Assembly: GCA_932294295.1 (NCBI GenBank)
Contig: OW028579.1
Span: 10,662,370 to 10,726,369 of the forward strand
Reading direction: 5' to 3'
Length of the DNA: 64,000 bases
DNA from: Alitta virens
Lineage: Eukaryota; Annelida; Polychaeta; Phyllodocida; Nereididae
Part shown: positions 1-10,601 of the stretch, piece after piece
Numbering within the stretch: position 1 is the first letter of the stretch
Layout: each line of letters begins with the position of its first letter
Notes under the pieces: model-generated
The model's input: the letters and a program-made list of their open reading frames with translations, nothing else
Database searches by the model: none
What the model was told of the DNA's origin: nothing
Translations under genes and position numbers: made by a program

Positions 1-1921
1 TATTTCGGTGATTGGCATAAATAAAGTGCCACATTGTAATTTACCGGGAACAGCTACACCTGCACTAAATGCAATGGAACCAGAGCAAAGGGAAGGTCTA
101 AATCCTAAAATTTTGGGTTGCAGAGCCCCTACATAAAGTATATCATTAATGGTGTCATACACACGACCAACCCTCAGAACGTACCTTTCTGTCCCCAAGA
201 CCAATTCCAAGCACAGTGTAATTGCAGGGTATCCTAATTGGAGTTCCGAGTTAAGCTGGGGAAGTGTTTGTTGTGCGATTTTTCCTCTCAGAAGTTTAAA
301 TAGTTGCCAAAGTGAGATCATTATGAGGGCTATTATGACAGTGCTAGCTGCCTGGAGTATCAGATCAGTGGACTGATCTCTCTACACACCTTATTACCTA
401 AGGAATAAGATGACCAGGTGTGGCTCAGAAGGCCAGCACTCACCATTGAGTTGGGTTATCATTTTCGTCGCATAAGTGGCCTTTAATAAAGATGTTGATA
501 CCATATTACTGTTACATAACACAGATTTTGGCATAATAGTGAGGTCTTTAGTAGTTACTTTCCTTGGGGTAGGCAGGTGCTCGCACCAAAGCATTATTGG
601 GTGTGGCAAGCCAAATAGGATTAGCTTGTCAGTTGTTTCTAAAATTTGGGGCCCCCATTGATGCAGGGTGTTCACAGTGTGGGAGCAGTACTTATAAACC
701 ACTTCAGGGGGCGGATTCAGTATATAATGCTTGCAGGCAAGAGGGGGTGTTTAAACGGGTAAATGCTAATGTAAATGGACAAACCGTGGTGGCATGCCTT
801 TGATCTGATGACAGGCCTGCTTTCATGGTAGTATAATGAGTGTTCGTGACGGCCAAATATTCAGTTCGGGGAATTAGCTTAGTGGCTAACTCTGATTGAT
901 TTTTACCTTTAAGGTGCACTGGTATTGAAACGGTTTGGTACAGGGTGGTGGCTGATTCAGTAGCTTTGTTGATCTCTATAGGGATCTGGACCACGGCCCC
1001 CTGAGCTGAGGTCGATAACCGCCCTGGTTTTGGAGGTAGATTAGGTGGGGGTCTGAGATAATGGGGCGGAAATCAGGGTGCCATTCTGTTATCATGGAAA
1101 GGGTGTTTGACAGCGTGGTAGTTAATTGTTCAAAGCTGATTAGTGATTGGGGAAGTCGACCTTGTTCAGTTGTTCGGAGGTCTTTTATCAGTTGCAAATC
1201 AGGCAGCATAATAAACAAAAGGTAACTGGTGATAGCACATGGCACTTAGTCTACCTTTTAGCTCTACGAATTTTGAGAGAAGGGGGATAGTGTCAGTTTG
1301 CTGCGATCAGTGCCAGTTTATTCAGTGCATCTTGAGCTTGCATTGATTTAATATTTAAGTCTTGGATGATTTTTAGGGTTGTTAAATCGTGTTTTACATC
1401 CAGTCTAATGAAGTGGGCAAGTTCTTTCCTTAGAGAAATCATTTTATGGTCGAGTTTATCCTCCCTATTCCCAAGCAAAGAGAGGGCCTTCTGTAGGTCT
1501 GTCTTTTAAAGTCAATAAAAGTTGACAAACCTTTCCCTAACACCCAAACCATTCCCAAAAGGAGAGCAGGAACGAATCTTTGGGGTCTGGGGTTAGAATC
1601 AGCATTGTGCAGGGAAGATAGTTCCTTCTGCAGGTCTCCAATCCGTCCAAACCATACATTATAGTTATTGATCAGCTTATGTAACCCAGGCAGTTGGTGC
1701 TGGCAAATCATTGTAAAATTAGGATTCGTGGTCTTATTACAAACTTCCTGGATTGGTTCGGGCACAGACAGGTGGGTCCAATTATATCTCTCATAAGAAA
1801 TCATAAAATTGATTGTCATTACATGGGGTGAAGTGATCACCCGGCCCTGGTTGATGAATGCTACCCCATGGCCTTCCCTGAGGATGTCATGTGTCAGGGC
1901 ACAACTCGCACATACCAACAA
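1..1921 (-). pseudogene. envelope-like (F-like fusion glycoprotein) ORF, frameshifted, runs off left edge
   Basis: The minus-strand segments at 1439-1921, 1293-1478, 976-1245, 704-994 and 394-702 and the reading beyond form one degraded protein. It opens with a hydrophobic leader (LLVCASCALT). A basic site (RPQR) is followed at once by a hydrophobic, glycine-containing stretch (FVPALLLGMVWVLGKG) placed like the cleavage site and fusion peptide of baculovirus-F/errantivirus envelopes. Next come a leucine heptad region (1293-1478) and a cysteine-containing ectodomain. Near 300-360 a membrane anchor (TVIIALIMISLW) is followed by basic residues. More than 90 further residues stay open to the window edge, which is long for a tail. 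Family assignment is by motif order only. The ORF is broken by several frameshifts and is not expected to be functional. Confidence 0.6.
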
Positions 1922-2085
1922 TGCAAGGGTAAGTCATCCTTACCTCTGATATTTCCAGTCAAAAGATTTCCAACTGTGCTTTGTGCTTCCTGGTGTTGAG
2001 GTGGTTGTGATAGTGATGGTCGTGAGTCCAAAGATCAAGTGGGGTTGGGTGGTACGAGTTGGGGTGCAATATGTGGCTGAACTGC

Positions 2086-3685
2086 TTAGGCACCTCCCCC
2101 AATTATCATGTGCCCCTGACGCCTTGCCCATTCCAGTGCACGCGCATTGTGGCAGCTACAGGCTAAAGGGTTGCCATGAACGTTGATGGTCATGGGACTA
2201 CCTACTGGGCAATGCCTGATGGCCTCGACTGATAGTAAGTTAAATCTCAGGTCTATGTTAGTAATGATTCCAGTGATCTTTTTGAGAAATGTTAACTCCA
2301 TTAGTCTGTTATGTTGTAGTCTCAGAGATAGGCCATTAAAATCGCCTATGATGCTAACATCGTCAACAAAGTTGTTTTTTAAAGCCAATATCTTTAGTCT
2401 ATTGTGGCCAAAGTAAATTCGTACGTGAGTTAGGTTATTAAAGGAGAGATTTATATGGTGAGTTCGGTGGTAAATTATGAGATTGTAGTTCCGTATCTTG
2501 AATAAAATTTCTGGTTAAGTTAATAGATTTTTAGAAAGGTACATGAAGAGCCTGTAATAACTGAAAAAGTTTGCCATAGTTCAATTGTAGTTTATTAAGA
2601 TGTAGGGAATTGTAGTTTGTTAAGAAGTTCAAGTTAACATGGCAGTTTTCAGATCCAATTAAGTTCTGAATGCCTATTTTTCGGCTAGATGGATTAGTAA
2701 GTATGTCATTATTTCTGATTTGGATCAAAGATTTAAGATGCAAGGTATGGGTTTGATGGATGAATACAGGTGTACATTCTTTGTTGCCCACCAGTTTAAG
2801 ATATGGTGTCATCACCTTGCTGCCCATCAGTGAAGGGGTGTATGGGGAATTCAGCTGTATTGACAGCTGATGGATGAATCACTGACCCCGGGAATCACTG
2901 CACAGTAATCCTGACAGGTCTGGATTCGTGATCCATCTAGGGGCGTATATCTCCATCTTCTGCATGATCGGAGGGGCCTTGATTAAGGGTGCTGTCAGTT
3001 GGATCAAAGCTGGGGCTACTATTCTTAGATTCTTAATATGTTGACACTGATAAATGCTCTGACCAGAAATGAGTTTAAGAGCCGGGAGGTAGAGAGATAG
3101 AGATTCCACCTGGCACTCATTACCTAGGAAGTAAGGGGGTAAAGTCACGGAGGTGTGGCTGTGTATAGTCAGATGCTTAATGAGCCCCAGTGGCGACTTG
3201 GGAGTCATTGAAGCTTCATTGATCATGATGCCGAGTGCGTCAAGTTTTCCCAACCACTCTAGAATTACCCTGGGGTATGAAGCCAGGTTTAGGCCAAAAA
3301 TGTCAATGATAGTATTTTCAGTGCCGTTTGCATTCCAATTAGTGGGAAGGCTGATGCTCGTGAAATGGTGCCAATTAAGATATACCTTTCTTACGTTATT
3401 GCAATATTGTCCAATCTGTCTCAATGGTAATGACGTAGAATTTGAGCTAAAATCTACGTTCAGAGATTGCACAAAGTGGCCATAATAGATAGAGAGAGCT
3501 GTGATGTGTTCCCAGGAGTCAATGAGTCCACTATAGTGCCCTGCGTGCAGCTTTTCTAAGTCCATTGTTACACTGAATTTCGCTGCAGTCCAGCCACATT
3601 TTGGGGAGTGAGTTGAGACCAATGGTGAACATATCACTGTTATAACATACAGGATTGAACAAAATCCGCACTCCGGGGTCAGCAT
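2086..3685 (-). pseudogene. secreted leucine-rich-repeat ORF between pol and env of the retroelement
   Basis: The first segment (2879-3685, 268 aa) begins with a signal-peptide-like hydrophobic stretch (ILYVITVICSPLVS). It continues with repeating leucine/isoleucine strands of about 20-25 residues typical of irregular LRRs. Segments at 2531-2827 and 2086-2388 continue the pattern in other frames. The last contains LRLQHNRLMEL, then a typical LRR C-terminal cap pattern (NPLACSCHNARALEW). A Ser/Thr-rich stretch follows at 1940-2131, before the envelope ORF. No protein of this kind is standard in Ty3/gypsy elements. It could be a captured host LRR gene or a divergent receptor-binding subunit of the envelope. 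Frameshifts near 2880-2830 and 2530-2390 make this copy a pseudogene. Confidence 0.5.
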
Positions 3686-4313
3686 TTTTGGAACTACCTG
3701 TTGCTTCCTGCTTCTATGTGTAGAGTGCTTGTAACTGCTAATAAACAGTCCTTAAATATGCACGAGTAACTAATGCCATATTGTGGCCTTGGTTACGGAG
3801 GTGAACCACTAATCATTTAATTATCTTAATGTGTTTGGGACTGGTTTGATCAATTGCTTTAGCAAGACTTTGGTTGTCTTGGTTCAATCGGTACCTTTGA
3901 ACTGTTCGCTATGCCTAGACATGTGAGTTTAATGATTCCCGCTCGGCCTATAGTGAGGTCAAATCCCAACATGTTACAGATATGTAAGCGCCTTGCATCA
4001 TATATTAAAAGGCTACGTTTTTAACCTCCATGCACCTCACGATTTGGGCTACTTATAGGTACAATCATGATTCGAATAACAAAAATACACACCAATCACC
4101 ACACTCATTAATGGCCAACACTACACTCCAATTCTTCCCAACATAGTCAGTTATCAGTATGCACACTGATTTGTCAAGTACAATATACACTTTGGTCATG
4201 CGATTTAGGTACTGGTAACCCATAGTGTTAGGTAAGACATGGGAACATTGTTAGATTTGTGCAAACTTTTAGATATGGCAGTTGCTCAATAATGTAGGGA
4301 TTCTCTTAAATTA
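3686..4313. other. no gene recognised between LRR ORF and accessory ORF
   Basis: I see only short frames here and no repeat structure. The position within the retroelement suggests a spacer or subgenomic leader, but nothing in the sequence proves it. Confidence 0.4.
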
Positions 4314-4697
4314 CTAATTTTTGCTAATGAAACTCAATGCATGCTTGATGTTGCTTGCCATTATCATCAATTTACAGCTGCATTTAACTATCGTTTTCTT
4401 AAACATTAGGTTTGAGGTAGAACTGGCCGGTGGGGCGTTTAGATCCGCCTCAAATAGGTCATACAGTATTTTTCTGCTGAGATTGATTAGGTTAAAATAC
4501 TTATTATCCAGAGGTTCATCGCCACACTTACAGTCTTCCTCCAGTTCTACACAAAAAATTCTGCCAAAAATGGGAGGGTCTTTCTTAAGTTCTACATGGG
4601 AGAAAGTTTTAAATCTATGATTGTAGTAGTGGAAAAAATTAATCTCCTTGTCGCTAAGTATCGTAGGTGTGTCTGTCCAGCAACCAAAGTACGCCAT
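4314..4697 (-). CDS. hypothetical accessory ORF of the retroelement (127 aa)
   Basis: An uninterrupted minus-strand frame lies between integrase and the LRR ORF. The product has a cysteine pair in an acidic context (EEDCKCGDEP), a second pair (KCSCK) and many aromatic residues. It has no signal peptide or membrane segment that I can see. I do not recognise the family. Its strand and place match the other retroelement ORFs, so a small accessory protein is possible, but a chance open frame cannot be excluded. Confidence 0.3.
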   Translation of the reverse strand: MAYFGCWTDTPTILSDKEINFFHYYNHRFKTFSHVELKKDPPIFGRIFCVELEEDCKCGDEPLDNKYFNLINLSRKILYDLFEADLNAPPASSTSNLMFKKTIVKCSCKLMIMASNIKHALSFISKN

Positions 4698-5313
4698 ACT
4701 GATTATTTTCCAAATATTTCACAGAATTTGTTAATGTTGCGATATTCGCTCTTACTTGTTATATCTAGCCGGTGGGTTGCGTCTATGATGCTGGGTCCCC
4801 TATTTCTTGGGATTCAGTACCTTACCCGTACCACATGTCCTGAGTGCTTCCTTGCCACGCCCCCCAAGTGAGGGTTAATTAGGTATAAAGGATACTTGAT
4901 TGGCTATCATCACCTAGGGGTGAAACTCAGTAATTTAAAGGGTCATTATTAGTAAGAACACTGTCAATCATTCACTTTCGTTATCTTCTTTACATATTAT
5001 TTTGTTAGTTTCTCATAATGAATATAATTTTACAGGTAATACAGTTTTGTCAACCGTCACGGATCAACATAGCTCACATCAAGGTTTTTAACAAATGTCA
5101 TCGGTCTCAGTAACCTCTTCTGGGTCATGGAACAGGTCCGGATCATTTTCGAGACTTTGCCACAAGGTGGCAGCAGCAAGTGCCTGGAGAGCCTCAAGTT
5201 GTGCCTCAATGGTCACCAGCTGTTCATGATGGAGTTGTCTGAGGGTTTCCACCAGCTCATGCACTGTATTGACCTAATTGTGTCCTGTCCTTGCCTTTGC
5301 CACTCTGATGCGC
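4698..5313. other. no gene recognised
   Basis: This is a non-coding stretch inside the retroelement between the accessory ORF and the end of the integrase. Small plus-strand frames here lack recognisable features. Confidence 0.35.
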
Positions 5314-6410
5314 CTAATATGTATTGGTTGGGGTAATCAGTTCATTTTGTAGTGAAGCTACGGTCACAAAATTATTATCATGTTTTCTGACAAGGCAATT
5401 GGGACCAGTGTAGTTTAATGCCATCTTGCGGTTTGATGTGTGCAAGTTGGTTTTATAAGGCATTGTCCACACATAAACAAAAGCACCAGGAACCAGTGAA
5501 ATTGCCTGTTTGTTGTTTGCTCTATGGTACCTCGCTTCCAAAGCTCTTCTCAATGTTCTTTGTTCCTCAACAATACTTTGCAGTTCTCTCATTCTAGTTC
5601 GCAGCTCTCTCAGGTAGTCAGCATGTGACTCTGGCATTGGTCCTATAGGTTTTATGTCAAGTATGAGGTCACTCTGATAGTTGCTTCTGCGGCCAAACAT
5701 GAGTTGGTAGGGAGTTAGGTCTTGATAAAGTGGGGCTCACAGCCCAACAAGCCAATGCTGTGTCCTCAGTCCAGTCATGAGTCTCATTCTGAGCCAGCAG
5801 TGTTTTCATTCTGCCAGCTATTGCTTCAATTGCCTTTTCTGCTTGACCGAAATGATGACTGAAAGTCGGTATGAATGCTATTTCCACTCCCAGTTGGCTA
5901 CACACCACTTCAAAAAGCCTGCTCTTAAATCCCCCTTCCATATCTCCCACAAATTTTCTTAGGGTACCTATTATTGCCATTTGTTTTATCAGACCCTGTA
6001 GGATGCTTTGAGAATTTCGGTTTTGCAATGGTTCCGCCAGCACATACTTTGAATATTGGTCTGAAAAGATCAACAGATATTTGTAATTGTATGGAGTAGC
6101 TGGTAATTCCTTCAGGTCAATGAATACCACATCTAGCGGTTGTCTCACATCTGGGGTGTACCTGTGTTCGAAATCAAAGTTAGACAAGTCAGATGGGGGT
6201 AATTGTTTGTGAATGCACACAGGGCAACTGCTAATGAACTTTCTGGTAACTGCATACAACTTTGTACATTAGAATTGATCCCTGATTAAAGCATACAGTT
6301 TGTTGCTTTCCAGGTGGTGCTGCTTTGGTTCAAGGTGGGCCCTTGCAACTGCCCTTAGCGTGTCTTCCTCAGTGAGCACCGGCCTAACCAATAAGTCAAG
6401 AGTTGTGTCT
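5314..6410 (-). pseudogene. integrase domain of the Ty3/gypsy-class element
   Basis: The segment 5669-6259 contains the retroviral integrase core. The first acidic residue is in VVFIDLKEL, the second in FVGDMEGGF and the glutamate in GQAEKAIEAI, at D,D-35-E-like spacing. Upstream an N-terminal HHCC-type zinc site is recognisable: His residues in the 6270-6380 reading, then SCPVCIHK near 6210. The segment 5314-5700 is the basic C-terminal domain, with an SH3-like stretch (LVPGAFVYVW) and a GPN/GPY-like turn (YTGPNCLV). Frame changes near 6260 and 5690 break it. The enzyme would insert the cDNA copy into host DNA. The position downstream of RNase H is standard for Ty3/gypsy. Confidence 0.8.
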
Positions 6411-6788
6411 ATCAGGTGAAATGTGAACCAATACCCCATCTGCAAGTCCGAAGAATTCAGACTGAGTAAGCACTGTCTTGGTCATCTTTTGGTCGCTAGG
6501 TAGCATGCCTGTATCTAAATATTTCACAAGAGGCCCATAGAACACTGATAGTTTTTGGTAGGTAATTAGCTCATCTTGCGAGAGAGGAGCCAATAATGCC
6601 CTATCACATGCCCTAAGAATCTCATTGATATGCTGATCTATACTGCTTTGGGATGGTAAGTGAGTGATCTTTATATTTGATCTGCTCAAATCAGACCAAA
6701 TATCTTTGCGAGGTAGGAGGTCCTTTTCATCAACATTGCTGAGGTCTTCCAATGTTATAATGAGTCTTCCTCTATCATCTGCATGCAC
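6396..6788 (-). pseudogene. pol linker segment between RNase H and integrase
   Basis: An open minus-strand segment of 130 aa lies between the RNase H and integrase readings. It is charged, with repeated acidic patches (EDLSNVDEKDLL) and a helix-rich composition. It has no catalytic motif that I recognise. Its place suggests the connector that in Ty3/gypsy polyproteins joins RNase H to the integrase zinc domain. Confidence 0.4.
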
Positions 6789-6807
6789 CAGGGGGCATCC
6801 CTGAGTA

Positions 6808-7809
6808 TCAAAGGGGTCTCAGCGCTAGAGTTGTGTTGTCTGACTCTAGGTGGCCCTGATCCACTGGGTTCAGGTTAGGGTCAGCTACAGAATGAGTGCT
6901 GACTGGTGGTGCCCTCTTGGGTAAATGTTGATGACTGCCATTGATGACAGCTGTCTGCTTGTGAGATATGAGCTCCACTGGTTCCTCATCAGTTGAGAGG
7001 TCAAAGGCCGACACATGGGTTTCTGCACATGTGAGGTCAGGCTCATCAGTAGCATTCCTTTTGGTTTCCAAGGGATCTTCATACCCCAGCTCATCATCTG
7101 TCAGTTTCTTTGGCTTGGGAATCCGTGACCTTAGGTTGTACCTTGGTTGCACTTCATCTTGAATACCCAAGATAGATAACGCTTCATCACCATCCATCCA
7201 GGGTTCATCTTCCCGGGCAAAAGGCCTGCCTACATGGTCTTCAGTCTCTGGAACTAATACATGCCTGGACAGATAGTCAGCACTGTTGATTAATGAGCTG
7301 CCTGACTTGTGCTCAATTGTGAAATTGAAGGAGCTCAGCTTCTCTAGCAGCCTGATAGTCAATTTCGAGGGTGGTTTGGTCTGCTGAGCTTTGGGCTTTA
7401 TCAGACCAATAGCCCCACTGCTATCTGAATGTACCTTGAACCACTCCCCAGTCAGATAATGCTTGAATGTCAAAATAGCCAATACAATACCAAACAGTTC
7501 TAATTCAGCAGAACATCCCACCTTGGGTGGTGTCCTGAATGCTTTTGATTCGAAAGCTACATGATATTCACATCCACTCTCATTAAGCTGATTAAGTAAG
7601 CATCCCATACCTGCATAAGAGCAATCAACTTTCAACAAATAAGTACAACCTGCCACTGGAACCTGCAAGACCTCTGGACTCACCAGTGTTTCTTTGAGGT
7701 GTTCAAATGCATCTTGCTGTTGTGCTGTCCACTCAAATTTAGATTTAACCCCAGTGAGAGAATAAAGTGGCTTTGCAATTTCCCTGAAATTTGGCAGGTG
7801 GCCAGACAA
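6808..7809 (-). pseudogene. RT thumb and RNase H domain of the retroelement
   Basis: This 333-aa segment begins with the post-RT connection typical of Ty3/gypsy pol (FREIAKPLYSLTG, then a KFEWT-like stretch). It continues into an RNase H fold: the first catalytic Asp in LKVDCSYAGMGCLL, the Glu in CSAELELFGIVLAI, the Asp in VHSDSSGAIGLI, and a terminal NSADYLSRH. After about residue 200 the reading becomes acidic and low in complexity and probably acts as a spacer before the integrase part. RNase H removes the RNA strand during reverse transcription. This segment is intact, but its neighbours are frameshifted. Confidence 0.85.
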
Positions 7810-8021
7810 AATGTTAGCAAAACCTAGGAATTTCCTGAATGCCCTCTTGGAGTTTGGTGTGTTGAACGTGCTGCCACTGAAATTTTTTTCTGCTATCTTA
7901 CCTGAAGACCTGTGTCAGTGCAGAATTGCGACTTCAAGTTCATTTTCAACCCACTTTCTGCTATCTTGCCCATCAGTTCATCTAATGTCCTGACATGAGA
8001 TTGAAAATCATTGCTGAAAAT

Positions 8022-8835
8022 TTACACATCGTCTGCATAATAGGCCACTTGATCCTCATTCTCGAGGTCATTTAGTTCTGAGTCTAATGCTTCTGACCAC
8101 AGCATTAAACTCTGGGAGCCGCCCATAGGGACCCTGCTCAAACGCATCTGCCTATGAATAGAATAGATACTGAGCCCCAGTTTTTGTTTGCTCTGCTCAT
8201 CGCACTGAGTAAAAGGCTTGAGAAATGTCAACTGCTGTCAGGTATTTAACATCCTTCAACCTTGCTAGTTTGGTGTGAAGTTCAGGTCTAGTTAGTAGAG
8301 GAAAATGCTTGGTTGTGAGGCCCTTGTTGAGTGTCCTTAAGTCTAAGATTAGTCTGACCTTGTCACTGTCGGGCTTGGGACTGACAAAAACTGGAGAGAA
8401 ACATGTAGCTTTTCCATGCTCAATGATGCCATGCTGACACAATTTCCTAAGTTCAGTTGTCATCCCATCCATAAGACTAGGGCTAACAGGGTAACTGCGC
8501 ATTATGAAAGGGGTGAATTCAGGGGAAGTCTCTAGTTGGGCTACATGACCTTTCAGCACCCCAACCTCATCACAACATGCAAATCCGGCACCATGCTTCT
8601 TAATCACCTTGGCAATTTCTTGCTGTTCTGATGTGAGCACTGTTTTATTCCAGTCCAGCAATGTATCCACAATCTCTTCTCGAGTCATAGAGATTCTAGG
8701 GTCGGATTTTGACAGCCAGGGGTATGCTGCTAGGTTGGCTTCAGCAAGGTCAGCTATCCCAGATGGTTTTTGATTCAGCTGTTGGTGGCTCACATGTCTG
8801 TGTTGAATCACCCAAGGACATCTGCATAGCTTCAT
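8022..8835 (-). pseudogene. reverse transcriptase domain of the retroelement
   Basis: Two overlapping frames carry the RT. The segment 8197-8835 has the fingers region (GIIEHG, SPVFVSPKP, RLILDLRTLN) and the first catalytic motif (LTAVDISQAFYSV). The segment 8022-8231 holds SRVPMGGSQS and the catalytic YYADDV box. YADD is unusual for LTR elements, which mostly have Y[VMIL]DD, and may be a substitution in this copy. A frameshift lies in the overlap near 8200-8230, and the motif between the two segments is disturbed, so the enzyme is not expected to work. Confidence 0.85.
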
Positions 8836-9019
8836 TATTTGCCTTGCCTGGAATTGTTTTCACCTTAGTTGATTGATTGGTACCACAGATTGTCTTAATC
8901 AACTGGTAATTACCAGGTCCCTGCAACAAATCAATTTGCTCACTTCCATGGCCACCCAAGGTATTCATAATTAGTATTGTATCTTGCATGTACAAAAATA
9001 GTGATGTGACCTCATCTAA

Positions 9020-9707
9020 TCACAAAATGCAGCATATAGCTGACACACTGGTCTTCAAGTGATTTAATGGGCACAAATGAGACTTTCTAAGCATGGGGGC
9101 TGTACGAGGAATCCCATGTTGAACTATCACTACAGAGGTCCCCCCTGGGGGAACAGTAATTTCCTCCACTGACACTACAGGGTTACTTGGAGGTCTCATT
9201 GTGATGGTTTGTTTTGAAATGTCAATCACTGCACCTGTGATTTTCAGTACATCATGTCCTATCAGAATCAGATCTTCTGCCATACCATCAGCCACATGTA
9301 GTGGAACACTCAGTTGACAGCTCCAGTCTAATTGCATACCCCGAGATTAACTTGCCTTCATTTCCAGCATTAAAAATCATCTCATTTGTAGTCTCTTTAG
9401 GTAAAGAATCAAGAAAATCCATTTTAATTACAGTTTGCAATGAAATGAGTAACCTAGTTGCCCCAGTATCCATGACTACCCAAATTCTGTCAGCTTGTGG
9501 CCAAAATGTACCAATAAACCCATTCTTGTCACCCAGAGAAACTTGCACTTCCAACTCATTAATACACTCTTTTACAACATTAATGTGACCTTGGGTTGTG
9601 TTTGGTGGATTTGGTGCGCTGTCTTCTGGGGGCACCTCAGCTAGCGCTCTTGCTGAGAACGACTGGGTCTGTTCCTGCTCATTAGCTTGACTGGGGTTTG
9701 CAGACAC
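9020..9707 (-). pseudogene. aspartic protease domain of the retroelement
   Basis: The segment 9288-9707 contains the retropepsin active-site signature VVMDTGATRLLIS after a linker from the zinc-knuckle region. The segment 9020-9337 continues with LILIGHDVLKITGAVIDI, which corresponds to the conserved C-terminal ILG-D region of retroviral-type proteases. A frameshift lies where the two segments overlap (9288-9337). The protease would process the Gag-Pol polyprotein. The spacing to NC upstream and RT downstream is normal for this class. Confidence 0.8.
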
Positions 9708-9910
9708 ATTTGACTTGTTGTGCAGTTGCTTGTTGTGTTATTGGCTTGAGCTGCAGTTGGTGGGGCAGAGGCAGGAGCAGGTGCAGGTGGTGCTTGATTG
9801 CTGTCTCTGCCTTGTTGTGTAACTGGCAAGGGACTACGGCAGAGTCTGGCTATGTGTCCGTAGCATTGGCATCTGTGACATTGGACATTACTTCTCATGT
9901 TTCTGTTCAT
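9641..9910 (-). pseudogene. gag nucleocapsid with one CCHC zinc knuckle
   Basis: The product contains CHRCQCYGHIARLC, a perfect C-X2-C-X4-H-X4-C zinc knuckle, preceded by Asn/Arg-rich residues and followed by a Pro/Ala/Gln-rich linker. This is the RNA-binding nucleocapsid part of Gag. It overlaps the protease frame by some 60 bases, and a frame change (natural or degenerative) lies between them. Confidence 0.8.
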
Positions 9911-10015
9911 GTTTTGCCCATAATTGTTGAAAGGATTGTTATTGTTGCTGCTGTTGTTATAGTTGTTGTTGCTGTATGTCCTTTGATTGGTGTCCCTGTT
10001 ATTAGGATTTGGTCC

Positions 10016-10558
10016 TCATTGGATCGTCAGAGCCAGATTGACCTGTTCAGTCAAGTCCTTCACTTTTCCCTTGCCGAGCTTCTCAAATTTCTCCTCCATT
10101 GTCTCCTCCTCCTCTGCTTCTACATAAATGACTCTGATTTTCCTTGCATATTTCTTATCTTGCCCCCCACAAGCTCCATTTTTCAGATCTTCGCCCTCCA
10201 TATCATAAAATCTGATAAGCTCTAACACAGTGTCAAGAGTTGAAAGTCCCCTCTCTCTAATTCTGATTCTAACAGCAGGTGACACTAGTTCCAATATTTT
10301 GTCAACCAGTGTGGAGTCATGATACCCCAATTTTGTATTCAATAGCCGTAGCCTACCCACAGCTTCATTCCAACTCTCCTCACCTCTCTTTTCAAAGTAC
10401 CAGAAGCACTGGCTGGCTGCTGTGCGGGAACCCACATCAATGTAGAACCTGTTAAAAAATTCATTTCTTAATTCGTCCAATGTTTTTGCAAGGGGGAGGT
10501 CCTGAAGCCAAGCCCTTGCCACCCCCACTACTGTCATTTTAAACAGTGATATAGCCAA
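10016..10558 (-). pseudogene. gag capsid-like domain (retrotransposon gag family)
   Basis: The 180-aa segment has the layout of the retrotransposon gag capsid domain: AWLQDLPLAKTLDELRNEFFNRF, then an R-x-E-S-W-N-E-A-style helix and helical segments ending in RFYDMEGED. It is followed by an acidic/basic coiled region leading to the zinc knuckle at lower coordinates. It assembles the particle shell in this class of element. The segment is uninterrupted, but the frame changes on both sides. Confidence 0.7.
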
Positions 10559-10601
10559 CTGTGAATCATCGACTTTATGAAATTATGAATTATGGGGAGT
10601 G

